Of a stretch of DNA of 64,000 nt, positions 42,321 through 50,430 are shown piece after piece. The notes beneath the pieces are model-generated. The model searched no databases. It was not told the DNA's origin and was given only the letters and a program-made list of their open reading frames with translations. The number at the start of each line of letters is the position of its first letter. Positions within the stretch are counted from its first letter, which is position 1. Position numbers and translations under genes: made by a program. Source of the stretch: Bacillus paralicheniformis (GTDB lineage: Bacteria; Bacillota; Bacilli; Bacillales; Bacillaceae); contig NZ_LBMN02000009.1 of NCBI RefSeq assembly GCF_001042485.2, positions 1-64,000 of the forward strand, read 5' to 3'.

Positions 42321-44093
42321 TTATTTTTTCAGAGCCTCTTCAATCAGCTGCGCCGTCTTCAGGGGGATGCCGAGCTTGCGGATATCTTCGGCGCTCGCTT
42401 CCTTCATTTTCTTAACGGAACCGAAATGTTTTAACAGCAGTTTTTTCCGCTGTTCGCCGACGCCCGGTATGCCGTCGAGCACCGATTGAAATGCGCTTTT
42501 TCCTCTGAGCTGCCTGTGGAAGCTGATCGCAAACCTGTGCACTTCATCCTGAATGCGCTGAAGCAGGTAAAATTCCTGGCTGTTCCGCTCAAGCTGTACG
42601 ATCTCAAGGGGGTCGCCGATCAAAAGGTTGGAAGTTCTGTGTTTATCATCTTTCACCAGACCGGCAACAGGGACATCGAGCCCCAATTCATTTTCCAAAA
42701 CGTCAAGGGCGGCAGACACCTGGCCTTTTCCGCCGTCGATCAATACTAAATCAGGCAGCGGCAGATTCTCTTTCAGCACCCTTGTATATCTTCTTCTGAT
42801 GACTTCGCGCATTGACCCGTAGTCGTCAGGGCCTTCAACCGTCTTAATCTTATATTTGCGGTACTCTTTTTTATGCGGTTTTCCGTCGAGAAAGACGACC
42901 ATCGCCGAAACGGGGTCCGTTCCTTGAATATTTGAATTATCAAACGCTTCAATTCTGTACGGCGTGTAGATGCCCAGTGCTTTGCCGAGCTTTTCAATCG
43001 CGCCGATCGTCCGCTCTTCGTCCCGTTCAATGAGCGAAAACTTCTCTTTCAAAGCGAGCTTTGCATTTTTATGGGCAAGGAGCAGCAGGTCTTTCTTCGC
43101 TCCCCTTTTCGGCTGGCGCACGTTCACGTCCAAAAGCTCCTCAATCATGTCCTTATCGACGCTGTCTGGAACTAAAATTTCCCTTGGGAGGAAATGGTTG
43201 TTTTTTGAGTAAAATTGCCCGATGAACGTCAAAAACTCCTCGTCTGCTTCCCTGTATAAAGGAAACATGCTGACATCTCTTTCAATCAATTTGCCCTGCC
43301 TGATAAAGAAGACCTGGACGCACATCCAGCCCTTGTCATACGAATAGGCAAATACATCGCGGTCAACCATGTCATTCAGCATCATTTTCTGTTTTTCCAT
43401 CGTTGACTCGATATGGGCCATTTGATCGCGGAATTCTTTCGCCCGTTCGAACTGCAGGTTTTCCGAGGCTTCGAGCATTTTTGCTTCAAGTTCTTTCTTG
43501 ACTTCATTGTATCCGCCCTTTAAAAAGCGGGTGATTTCTTCTGTGAGCTGTCGGTTTGTCTCCTCAGACACATCATATACGCATGGCGCCAGACATTGTC
43601 CGAGATGATAGTACAAACAGACGCGGTCCGGCAGTTTGGCGCACTTTCTGAGCGGATAGAGGCGGTCCAGCAGCTTTTTTGTTTCCCTCGCAGCCTGGAC
43701 ATTGGGATACGGCCCGAAATAGCGGCCTTTGTCTTTTTTGACCTTCCTCGTGACAATCAGCTTCGGATGCCGCTCGTTCGTGATTTTAATAAACGGGTAG
43801 CTTTTATCATCTTTCAGCATCACGTTATATTTCGGATCGTACTTTTTGATTAAATTCATTTCAAGAATGAGCGCTTCGATGTTCGAGGAGGTGACAATGT
43901 ATTCAAAATCTTCAATTTCACTGACAAGACGCTGTGTTTTGGCATCATGGGACCCGCTGAAATAGGAGCGGACCCTGTTTTTTAAGATTTTAGCTTTCCC
44001 GACGTAGATGACGGTATCCTGCCTGTCTTTCATCAAGTAGCAGCCAGGCTGATCCGGGAGAAGGGCCAGCTTTTCTTTGATTTTTTTGTTCAT
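42321..44093 (-). CDS. uvrC: Excinuclease ABC subunit UvrC
   Basis: This 590-residue nuclease makes both incisions in nucleotide excision repair. The N-terminal GIY-YIG domain ([19 protein letters not shown]), a UVR motif near residues 200-235 ([18 protein letters not shown]), the RNase-H-like domain ([31 protein letters not shown]) and a C-terminal helix-hairpin-helix ([18 protein letters not shown]) are in order. The start at 44093 follows AAGGAAGGA; a longer frame from 44129 lacks a ribosome binding site. Confidence 0.98.
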   Translation of the reverse strand: MNKKIKEKLALLPDQPGCYLMKDRQDTVIYVGKAKILKNRVRSYFSGSHDAKTQRLVSEIEDFEYIVTSSNIEALILEMNLIKKYDPKYNVMLKDDKSYPFIKITNERHPKLIVTRKVKKDKGRYFGPYPNVQAARETKKLLDRLYPLRKCAKLPDRVCLYYHLGQCLAPCVYDVSEETNRQLTEEITRFLKGGYNEVKKELEAKMLEASENLQFERAKEFRDQMAHIESTMEKQKMMLNDMVDRDVFAYSYDKGWMCVQVFFIRQGKLIERDVSMFPLYREADEEFLTFIGQFYSKNNHFLPREILVPDSVDKDMIEELLDVNVRQPKRGAKKDLLLLAHKNAKLALKEKFSLIERDEERTIGAIEKLGKALGIYTPYRIEAFDNSNIQGTDPVSAMVVFLDGKPHKKEYRKYKIKTVEGPDDYGSMREVIRRRYTRVLKENLPLPDLVLIDGGKGQVSAALDVLENELGLDVPVAGLVKDDKHRTSNLLIGDPLEIVQLERNSQEFYLLQRIQDEVHRFAISFHRQLRGKSAFQSVLDGIPGVGEQRKKLLLKHFGSVKKMKEASAEDIRKLGIPLKTAQLIEEALKK

Positions 44094-44189
44094 CAAAAAT
44101 CCTTCCTTGTTTCGGCGTTTTTTCTTCATTTCAGTTTACCATGACCGACCGTACGTTCGCTACAATTGGAGAAGGAAGATGGCGCGTTG

Positions 44190-44228
44190 TAAGAAAAAAG
44201 CGATCCCTTTGGAATCGCCTTTTTCACA
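44190..44228 (-). terminator. trxA terminator
   Basis: GGCGATTCC / GGGATCGC hairpin with loop AAA followed by TTTTTTC on the minus strand. Confidence 0.82.
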
Positions 44229-44238
44229 GGTTTCTATT

Positions 44239-44553
44239 TTACAAATGTTTGTTGACCAGTTCTTCAAGGGCTTCTTTCGGTTTAAAGCCGACAGATGTTT
44301 CAACCACTTCGCCGTCTTTTAGTATGAGGAGAGTCGGGATGCTCATCACGCCGTATTTGCCGGCAGTTTCTTGGTTTTCGTCAACATCGATTTTCACGAT
44401 TTTCAGTTTGTCTCCCATTTCTTGATCAAGCTCTTCAAGTACTGGCGCGATCATTTTGCAAGGTCCGCACCAAGGAGCCCAGAAGTCGGCAAGAACTACG
44501 CCTTCACTTGTTTCAGATGAGAATGTTTGATCAGTTGCTTTTACGATAGCCAT
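44239..44553 (-). CDS. trxA: Thioredoxin TrxA
   Basis: This 104-residue disulfide reductant has the redox motif [13 protein letters not shown] (Cys29 and Cys32 region) and the cis-proline motif [16 protein letters not shown] 44553 follows TGGAGGAA. It lies alone between uvrC and the etf block, with its own terminator. Confidence 0.98.
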   Translation of the reverse strand: MAIVKATDQTFSSETSEGVVLADFWAPWCGPCKMIAPVLEELDQEMGDKLKIVKIDVDENQETAGKYGVMSIPTLLILKDGEVVETSVGFKPKEALEELVNKHL

Positions 44554-44733
44554 TCTTTCATTCCTCCAATTGTGAAATTATGCTTTTTAGTATAGCATCT
44601 CCCTTTGGTTCACGCTAACATAATGCTTGATTATACATTTCCCTATCTGCGCAGTTTTACACATCGGGATTTTAGCCTTTCTAAAAATGTCCTTATTCCA
44701 TGTTATTTTGCAAAAGGCGGAAATGTGCCTATG

Positions 44734-44764
44734 TAAAAAGCCGGCCATTTCAGGCCGGCTTTTG
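44734..44764 (-). terminator. etfA terminator
   Basis: AAAAGCCGGCC / GGCCGGCTTTT perfect 11-bp stem with a 6-nt loop, followed on the minus strand by TACAT. Confidence 0.85.
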
Positions 44765-44765
44765 A

Positions 44766-45743
44766 TCAAGTACTAACGCTCAGCTTTTTAAATTCCTCCG
44801 TGAGCAGCGGAACGATTTCAAATAAGTCGCCGACGATCCCGTAGTCGGCAATTTTAAAGATGTCGGCTTCCGGATCTTTGTTGATGGCAACGATGATTTT
44901 GCTGTTTGACATCCCTGCGAGGTGCTGAATCGCTCCTGAAATGCCGCAGGCGATATATAAGTCTGGAGTTACGACTTTGCCGGTCTGGCCGATTTGAAGC
45001 GAATAGTCGCAGTAGTCTGCGTCACAGGCTCCCCTTGAAGCGCCGACCGCGCCGCCCAGTACGTCGGCAAGCTCCTGCAGCGGTTTAAAGCCTTCCTCGC
45101 TTTTGACGCCGCGGCCGCCGGCTACGATGATTTTCGCTTCAGACAAATCGACGCCTTCGGACGTTTTTTTGACAATGTCCTTGATAACCGTTCTGATGTC
45201 CCGAATATCCGCTTCGATGCTTTCGACCGCTCCCGTTCGCGTCTCATCTTTGTCGAGCGGGGCGATATTATTCGGTCTGATCGTTGCAAAAATCGTTTCA
45301 TCTTCGGAAATGATCCGCTCAAACGCTTTGCCTGAGTAGATCGGTCTTGTAAACACGATGTTGCCGCCGGCTACTTCGACGTTGACGGCATCTGATATCA
45401 GCCCTGTTCCCATACGGGCTGCAAGCTTCGGCGACAAGTCTTTGCCCATTGACGTATGGCCGAAAATGATCACGTCCGGACTTTCGCGCTCAATGATCGG
45501 CATAAAGGCTTGAACATAGCCGTCAGACGTATAGTTTTTCAAGAGCGGGTTTTCGGCTGTAAGCACTCTGTCAGCGCCGTAATGGATCAGTTGTGCCGCA
45601 TTGCTTGAAACGCTTTCACCGAAGAGAACACCGATCACCTCTCCCCCTTCGGCAACCGTTTTTCCTGCAGCTATCGCTTCGAATGTCACATTTCTCAACG
45701 AACCGTCCCTGAACTCTCCCAATACGATAACTTTTTTGCTCAT
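44766..45743 (-). CDS. etfA: Electron transfer flavoprotein alpha subunit EtfA
   Basis: This 325-residue subunit binds FAD and accepts electrons from acyl-CoA dehydrogenases. The C-terminal FAD-binding signature (LYIACGISGAIQHLAGMSNSK, residues about 262-282) is complete, as is GGAVGASRGACDADYCDYS. The start at 45743 follows AGGGGGAA; another ATG two codons earlier (45749) is closer to it. It is the last gene of the fad/etf group. Confidence 0.97.
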   Translation of the reverse strand: MSKKVIVLGEFRDGSLRNVTFEAIAAGKTVAEGGEVIGVLFGESVSSNAAQLIHYGADRVLTAENPLLKNYTSDGYVQAFMPIIERESPDVIIFGHTSMGKDLSPKLAARMGTGLISDAVNVEVAGGNIVFTRPIYSGKAFERIISEDETIFATIRPNNIAPLDKDETRTGAVESIEADIRDIRTVIKDIVKKTSEGVDLSEAKIIVAGGRGVKSEEGFKPLQELADVLGGAVGASRGACDADYCDYSLQIGQTGKVVTPDLYIACGISGAIQHLAGMSNSKIIVAINKDPEADIFKIADYGIVGDLFEIVPLLTEEFKKLSVST

Positions 45744-45792
45744 GTCCATTTCCCCCTGTATTTTAATGACCGTGTTTTTGCTCCCTTCGGCT

Positions 45793-46566
45793 TCAAACGA
45801 CCTTTGCTTCGCTTCTCAGCAGTGATACAAGGTCTGCCGCCTGCTGTTCCGGCTCCCCTTCAAGGATTTTCCCGGCTTCTTTTTTCGGAGGCAGGAACCG
45901 TTCGATCGTTTTTGTTTTGGCGGCCACGTCTTCCTCGTCGATGTCCAGATCATCAAGTTCAAGCTCCTCAAGAGGCTTTTTCTTCGCCTTCATGATTCCC
46001 GGAAGTGACGGATAACGCGGTTCGTTCAACCCCTGCTGTGCAGTCGCTACGATTGGAAGCGACGTTTGGATCACTTCAAGGTCACCCTCGGCGTCGCGTT
46101 CCGCTTCAACATCTCCGCCGTTTACCGTCAGCTTTGTAATCGTCGTGATACAAGGGATGCCGAGCAGCTCGGCCAAACGAGGCGCCACCTGTCCCGATCC
46201 CCCGTCGATCGCCACATTCCCGCCGAGTATCATGTCATACTCGCGGTCTTTCAAATAGTTGTATAGGATGGCTGACGCCGTATATTGGTCCGCTTCTTCC
46301 AGATCGTCTTCAATGTTGATCAAAACGGCTTTGTCGCACCCCATCGCCAGAGCCGTCCTGAGTTCTTTTTCAGCTTCTTCCTCGCCGACTGTGACAACCG
46401 TAATCTCACCGCCGTGCTTCTCCTTCAGCTGAAGCGCTTCTTCAATGGCGTACTCATCGTACGGGTTGATGATGAATTCCGCTCCATCCGTGCTGATTTC
46501 CCCTTGTTCAATCTGAATTTTCTCCTCTGTATCAAACGTGCGCTTCATTAAGACATAAATGTTCAT
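45793..46566 (-). CDS. etfB: Electron transfer flavoprotein beta subunit EtfB
   Basis: This 257-residue partner of EtfA has the AMP-binding region around GGNVAIDGGSGQVAPRLAELLG and the family signature ending in VATAQQGLNEPRYPSLPGIMKA. It lies 31 bp after fadB and 49 bp before etfA. Confidence 0.97.
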   Translation of the reverse strand: MNIYVLMKRTFDTEEKIQIEQGEISTDGAEFIINPYDEYAIEEALQLKEKHGGEITVVTVGEEEAEKELRTALAMGCDKAVLINIEDDLEEADQYTASAILYNYLKDREYDMILGGNVAIDGGSGQVAPRLAELLGIPCITTITKLTVNGGDVEAERDAEGDLEVIQTSLPIVATAQQGLNEPRYPSLPGIMKAKKKPLEELELDDLDIDEEDVAAKTKTIERFLPPKKEAGKILEGEPEQQAADLVSLLRSEAKVV

Positions 46567-46597
46567 GTTCTATTCATCCCCTTTGTTTTCACGTTTG

Positions 46598-47374
46598 TTA
46601 TTTCCCTTTAAAATGCGGCTTCCGCTTTTCAAGAAATGCCTGAATCCCTTCCTTCGCATCCTCCGATTGGAACACTTCGCCGAAGTATTTTCCTTCCAGC
46701 TTGAGGCCGCCTTCATACGAATACACTTTGCTCGAATTCAGGAGTTCAATGACATAAGCCATCGTCTGCGGACTTTTTTCAGCGAATTTTCGCGCGAGCT
46801 CTTGTGCCTTTTGCAGCACTTCTTCTTCATTCGCCGCCAAAATCGTGACAAGGCCGTATTCAAAAGCTTCCTTGCCGGATATCGGCTCTGATGTCCCGAT
46901 CATTTCAAGCGCTTTGGCGGTGCCCACATACTTCGGAAGGCGCTGCGTTCCCGCAAAGCCGGGAATGATTCCGAGATTCAGTTCGGGAAGGCCGAGCTTA
47001 GCGCTCTCCTCGGCAATCCGGATGTGGCATGCCATTGCAAGCTCCAGACCTCCTCCAAGAGCAGCTCCGTGAATCGCGGCGATCACGGGCTTTGGAAAAG
47101 ATTCTACTTTTTCGAAAATCTGCTGGCCTTTATCAGCCAAATTTGCATAATCAGACCCGTCCATCAATGATGTAAACTCTTTAATGTCAGCGCCTGCCGA
47201 GAAAAATCTTCCTTCCCCGTGAATCACGACGCTTCTGACATCCTGACGTTCTGAAAGCTCCTCAAGACATGCGGAAAGGTCTTCAAGCACTTGCGTCGAT
47301 AGCGCATTTGCCGGCGGGTGCTGAATCGTAATGGTTGCGATATAGTCGTCTACGGCGTATGTTAATGCTGCCAT
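46598..47374 (-). CDS. fadB: Enoyl-CoA hydratase FadB (YsiB)
   Basis: This 258-residue crotonase-fold enzyme hydrates trans-2-enoyl-CoA in beta-oxidation. The oxyanion-hole motifs GRFFSAGADIKEF and HGAALGGGLELAMACHIRIA are seen, with the catalytic glutamate in LGLPELNLGIIPGFAGTQRL. The start at 47374 (MAALTYAVDDY) follows AAGGAGGAG; the longer frame to 47413 is unsupported. It follows fadR by 1 bp. Confidence 0.95.
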   Translation of the reverse strand: MAALTYAVDDYIATITIQHPPANALSTQVLEDLSACLEELSERQDVRSVVIHGEGRFFSAGADIKEFTSLMDGSDYANLADKGQQIFEKVESFPKPVIAAIHGAALGGGLELAMACHIRIAEESAKLGLPELNLGIIPGFAGTQRLPKYVGTAKALEMIGTSEPISGKEAFEYGLVTILAANEEEVLQKAQELARKFAEKSPQTMAYVIELLNSSKVYSYEGGLKLEGKYFGEVFQSEDAKEGIQAFLEKRKPHFKGK

Positions 47375-47375
47375 T

Positions 47376-47978
47376 TTATTTCTCCTCCTTCGTCTTTTGG
47401 CTGCCGAACCCATGGATCAGCAATTCATGAATGCTGTCTGCCAGCTTTGGCAGATCGTATTTTTGATCATTCATCACCCAGGTTGTAACCGTCTCATCCA
47501 CCGTACCGAAAATCATCTGCTTCGCCAGGCGGACATCAAGCGTACTCTTAAATTCTCCCGCTTCTTTTCCTTCGGTGATGATGTCTTCCAGGATCGTCAA
47601 GTACCCTTTGAGAATCTCATTGATTTTCAGCCTCAGCTCAAGATTCGACTGCCTCAGCTCAAGCTGGGTGACAATCGCGAGGTGGCGATCGCTGCTGAGC
47701 AGTTCAAAGTGCTTTTTGATGAACAGCGTGAGCTTTTCTGTCGCCGAATTTGTCACTTCCATTTCTTCGTTCATCTGCTCGATAAACTGTCCCATTTTCT
47801 CTTTGAATAGCGAGATGAGAATATCTTCTTTGTTTTTAAAATAAAGATAAATGGTGCCGTCCGCCACTCCGGCCTGCTTGGCGATTTTCGAAACCTGCGC
47901 CTGATGGTATCCGTTTTCTGCAATCACAATGACAGCTGCGTCGATAATCTGCATATACTTTGGTCTCTTTTGTTTCAA
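47376..47978 (-). CDS. fadR: TetR-family fatty-acid regulator FadR (YsiA)
   Basis: This 200-residue repressor of beta-oxidation genes is released by long-chain acyl-CoA. The TetR helix-turn-helix (VSKIAKQAGVADGTIYLYFKNKEDIL, residues about 29-54) is nearly identical to that of B. subtilis FadR. The TTG start at 47978 follows AAAGGA at about 10 bp. A perfect FadR palindrome and a promoter lie directly upstream, so it should repress itself and fadB-etfBA. Confidence 0.96.
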   Translation of the reverse strand: MKQKRPKYMQIIDAAVIVIAENGYHQAQVSKIAKQAGVADGTIYLYFKNKEDILISLFKEKMGQFIEQMNEEMEVTNSATEKLTLFIKKHFELLSSDRHLAIVTQLELRQSNLELRLKINEILKGYLTILEDIITEGKEAGEFKSTLDVRLAKQMIFGTVDETVTTWVMNDQKYDLPKLADSIHELLIHGFGSQKTKEEK

Positions 47979-48002
47979 TTGGCTTCGTTCCTTTCAAATT
48001 AA

Positions 48003-48020
48003 TGAATGAATACTCATTCA
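48003..48020. promoter_or_regulatory. FadR operator
   Basis: TGAATGAATACTCATTCA is a perfect inverted repeat fitting the FadR box TGAATGANNANTCATTCA. It lies 25 bp before the fadR start and just downstream of the promoter's -10. Confidence 0.93.
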
Positions 48021-48027
48021 TGAGTTT

Positions 48028-48056
48028 ATCGTAAATAAAAATGGACGCTTTGTCAA
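48028..48056 (-). promoter_or_regulatory. sigma-A promoter for fadR-fadB-etfB-etfA
   Basis: TTGACA (48051-48056), 17 bp, TACGAT (48028-48033) on the minus strand. The FadR box covers the predicted transcription start region. Confidence 0.72.
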
Positions 48057-48083
48057 GAAGCTAAACTCAAATCGCACCACAAA

Positions 48084-48118
48084 AGCATGCCGTCAAAATC
48101 GACGGCAGACTTCGCTTT
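48084..48118 (-). terminator. Probable lcfA terminator
   Basis: TGCCGTC / GACGGCA stem with loop GATTTT, followed by TGCTTTTG on the minus strand. The U-run is short, so read-through into fadR is likely partial. Confidence 0.55.
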
Positions 48119-48119
48119 T

Positions 48120-49799
48120 TCAGACGCCGGTTTTTTCTTCTTGAACGAGCGCTCTTCTTAAAATCTTCCCGACTGCCGTTTTCGGCAGTTCGTCCCTGAA
48201 CTCGTATACTTTCGGCACTTTATAAGGAGCCAGACGCGATCTGGCATATTCGTCCAATTCCTTCTCCGTTATTGTAACATGATCTTTCAGCACTATAAAA
48301 GCCTTAACCGTTTCTCCTCTGTATTCATCAGGGATGCCGGCAACAACCGCCTCCTGAACGGCTTCGTGCTCATAGAGCACCTCTTCGATTTCACGCGGGT
48401 AAATGTTGTATCCCCCGGCAATGATCACGTCTTTTTTGCGGTCGACAATATAAAAGAAGCCGTCTTTATCCATGTAGCCGATGTCCCCTGTAAAAAACCA
48501 GCCGTCCCTTAGACTTTGAGCGGTTTCTTCATCATTGTTCCAGTAGCCCTTCATCACCTGCGGTCCTTTGACGGCGATTTCTCCATGCTCATAAGGTCCG
48601 AGAAAACCGCCGGTTTCTTCCGAATAGATAGCCGCGTCTGTACCAGGCCAAGGACAGCCGATACTGCCCGCTTTATTCAAATCCCAAATAAAATTGGCGT
48701 GAGTGACGGGCGAGGTTTCAGACATTCCGTAACCTTCGACAAGCCTTCCGCCCGTTACCTTTTCAAACTGCTGTTTGACTTCAACAGGAAGCGCTGCAGA
48801 TCCGCTCAAACAGCTCTTAATTGACGACAGATCAAATTGGTGAAGATCAGGATGGTTCAACAGGGCGATATATATCGTCGGTGCCCCCGGAAATATCGTC
48901 GGCTTTTCTTTATCGATCGTTTTCAGCGCTGCGCGCGCGTCAAATCTCGGCAGCAGAATCATTTCATATCCCTGCCTGATCGTGAAATTCAAGACGGCCG
49001 TCATTCCGTAGACGTGAAAAAACGGGACGATCCCCAGCACCTTCTCCTCCCCTTTATTCAATTGATAAAACCAGGCATCGCACATCTCCATATTGGCTAG
49101 TATGTTGCGGTGGCTGAGCATGACGCCTTTTGGCGTGCCTGTCGTGCCTCCGGTATACTGCAGGACGGCAATGTCGTGGGCCGGATCGATTTCAATCCCC
49201 GGCGGACCGCTTGGAACGGGGCGTTTCATGATGGTTCGGAAGAGGTGTGTCGTCTCATTTTCATTGATCTCAACCGACATTTGATTCTCTTTTTTTTGCA
49301 CGATTGGGTACAGCAGATTTTTAGGGAAAGGCAGGTAATCTTTTATGCTTGTCGCAATGATGTGCCGGATATTTGACAGCGCTTTCATTTTATATGCCGC
49401 CGGGTACAGCATGTCAAGCGTAATGATGATGGTTGCCCCGCTGTCATGAAGCAGATGTTCAAGCTCCCTTTCCGTATACAGCGGATTTGTCTGGACGACG
49501 ATGCCGCCGGAGAAAAGAACGCCGTAATACGCGATAACCGCCTGCGGGCAGTTCGGCAGCATGATCGAGACTCTGTCTCCTTTTTGAATGCCGAGTGACA
49601 GCAGGTAATCTGCCATTTTTAAAGCGTCCTCATAAACTTGCCGGTACGAACATTTTTTTCCGAGAAAATGAATCGCTGTTTTTTCAGAAAACTGTTGGGC
49701 GGATTGTTGCAGGATGGAATGGAGTGTTTGATCTTCAAATTGCAGCTCGTGAGGAATTTGTTCGGGATAATGACGCAGCCACGGTTTTTCAGTCGGCAT
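48120..49799 (-). CDS. lcfA: Long-chain fatty-acid-CoA ligase LcfA
   Basis: This 559-residue adenylate-forming enzyme activates fatty acids with ATP and CoA. The P-loop-like YTGGTTGTPKGVMLSHRN motif lies near residue 205, the YGMSETSP motif in the middle, and the hinge DRKKDVIIAGGYNIYPREIEE with catalytic lysine PKTAVGKILRR near the C-terminus. The start at 49799 follows GGGGGGAG; a start at 49820 lies ahead of it. It is upstream of fadR in the same direction. Confidence 0.96.
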   Translation of the reverse strand: MPTEKPWLRHYPEQIPHELQFEDQTLHSILQQSAQQFSEKTAIHFLGKKCSYRQVYEDALKMADYLLSLGIQKGDRVSIMLPNCPQAVIAYYGVLFSGGIVVQTNPLYTERELEHLLHDSGATIIITLDMLYPAAYKMKALSNIRHIIATSIKDYLPFPKNLLYPIVQKKENQMSVEINENETTHLFRTIMKRPVPSGPPGIEIDPAHDIAVLQYTGGTTGTPKGVMLSHRNILANMEMCDAWFYQLNKGEEKVLGIVPFFHVYGMTAVLNFTIRQGYEMILLPRFDARAALKTIDKEKPTIFPGAPTIYIALLNHPDLHQFDLSSIKSCLSGSAALPVEVKQQFEKVTGGRLVEGYGMSETSPVTHANFIWDLNKAGSIGCPWPGTDAAIYSEETGGFLGPYEHGEIAVKGPQVMKGYWNNDEETAQSLRDGWFFTGDIGYMDKDGFFYIVDRKKDVIIAGGYNIYPREIEEVLYEHEAVQEAVVAGIPDEYRGETVKAFIVLKDHVTITEKELDEYARSRLAPYKVPKVYEFRDELPKTAVGKILRRALVQEEKTGV

Positions 49800-49879
49800 A
49801 AGCTCCCCCCTTTTAAACAATATATTCTTGATTTCAGTATATCAAAACAATATTCAGAAAGTAATGATATTTTTTCTTT

Positions 49880-49912
49880 TTAAAAAAGGCGCCCTTTTAA
49901 AGGACACCTTTT
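49880..49912 (-). terminator. Terminator of the polX-mutSB-yshE group
   Basis: AAAGGTGTCCTTT / AAAGGGCGCCTTTTTT hairpin on the minus strand directly after the 27-codon frame. Confidence 0.85.
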
Positions 49913-49996
49913 TCAAGCATAAAAGATCATATAAATCAGGCCGATAACCACAAATACCCCAGCTGTGAAAAACAGGACTTTCGCTAATTTCTCCAT
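49913..49996 (-). CDS. 27-residue membrane miniprotein after yshE
   Basis: This short frame starts with ATG 49996 after AAAGGGGATCAAC. It encodes 27 residues: a basic start (MEKLAKV) and then one continuous hydrophobic helix (LFFTAGVFVVIGLIYMIFYA). The stop at 49913 touches the terminator hairpin. It begins 11 bp after the yshE stop. The good ribosome binding site, the exact fit between yshE and the terminator, and the membrane-helix composition support a real gene. Function is unknown; a partner of YshE is possible. Confidence 0.72.
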   Translation of the reverse strand: MEKLAKVLFFTAGVFVVIGLIYMIFYA

Positions 49997-50007
49997 GTTG
50001 ATCCCCT

Positions 50008-50412
50008 TTAGATACCCGAAGCCACGACAAATGACAGGCCGACTGAAATGACGAATGAAATGAAGCCGACTGCGCGGTTGTCGTTTTCAATCTCCTTGTC
50101 AATTTTAAAGCGCGGCGTCAGAAATTCAAAAATGAAGTAGCCGATCAAAAGCAGGATAAAACCGAACAGCCCCCACCCCATCATTTGCAGCAGGGAATTA
50201 TGCTGGCTGATCGATTTTTGCAGCACGTTGGCGATGCCTAAAATTTTTCCGCCTGTTGCCATCGCGACCGCCATGTTTCCTTTTTGAATCTCCTCCCAAT
50301 TTTTATAGGTGGTGACGAGTTCAAACACAGATAAAAATATCACAAGACACAAAACGGAAACGCTGTAGTACGCGGCAATTTCCACAAGGTTGTTCTCCCA
50401 AAACTCTTTCAT
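50008..50412 (-). CDS. yshE: YshE membrane protein (DUF350 type)
   Basis: This 134-residue protein has about four membrane segments (AAYYSVSVLCLVIFLSVFEL, GWGLFGFILLLIGYFIF, and others) and the DUF350 pattern GNMAVAMATGGKILGIA. ATG 50412 follows GGGAG. It lies 18 bp after mutSB in one operon. Its function is unknown. Confidence 0.9.
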   Translation of the reverse strand: MKEFWENNLVEIAAYYSVSVLCLVIFLSVFELVTTYKNWEEIQKGNMAVAMATGGKILGIANVLQKSISQHNSLLQMMGWGLFGFILLLIGYFIFEFLTPRFKIDKEIENDNRAVGFISFVISVGLSFVVASGI

Positions 50413-50430
50413 CCTTCTAGACTCCCTTTT

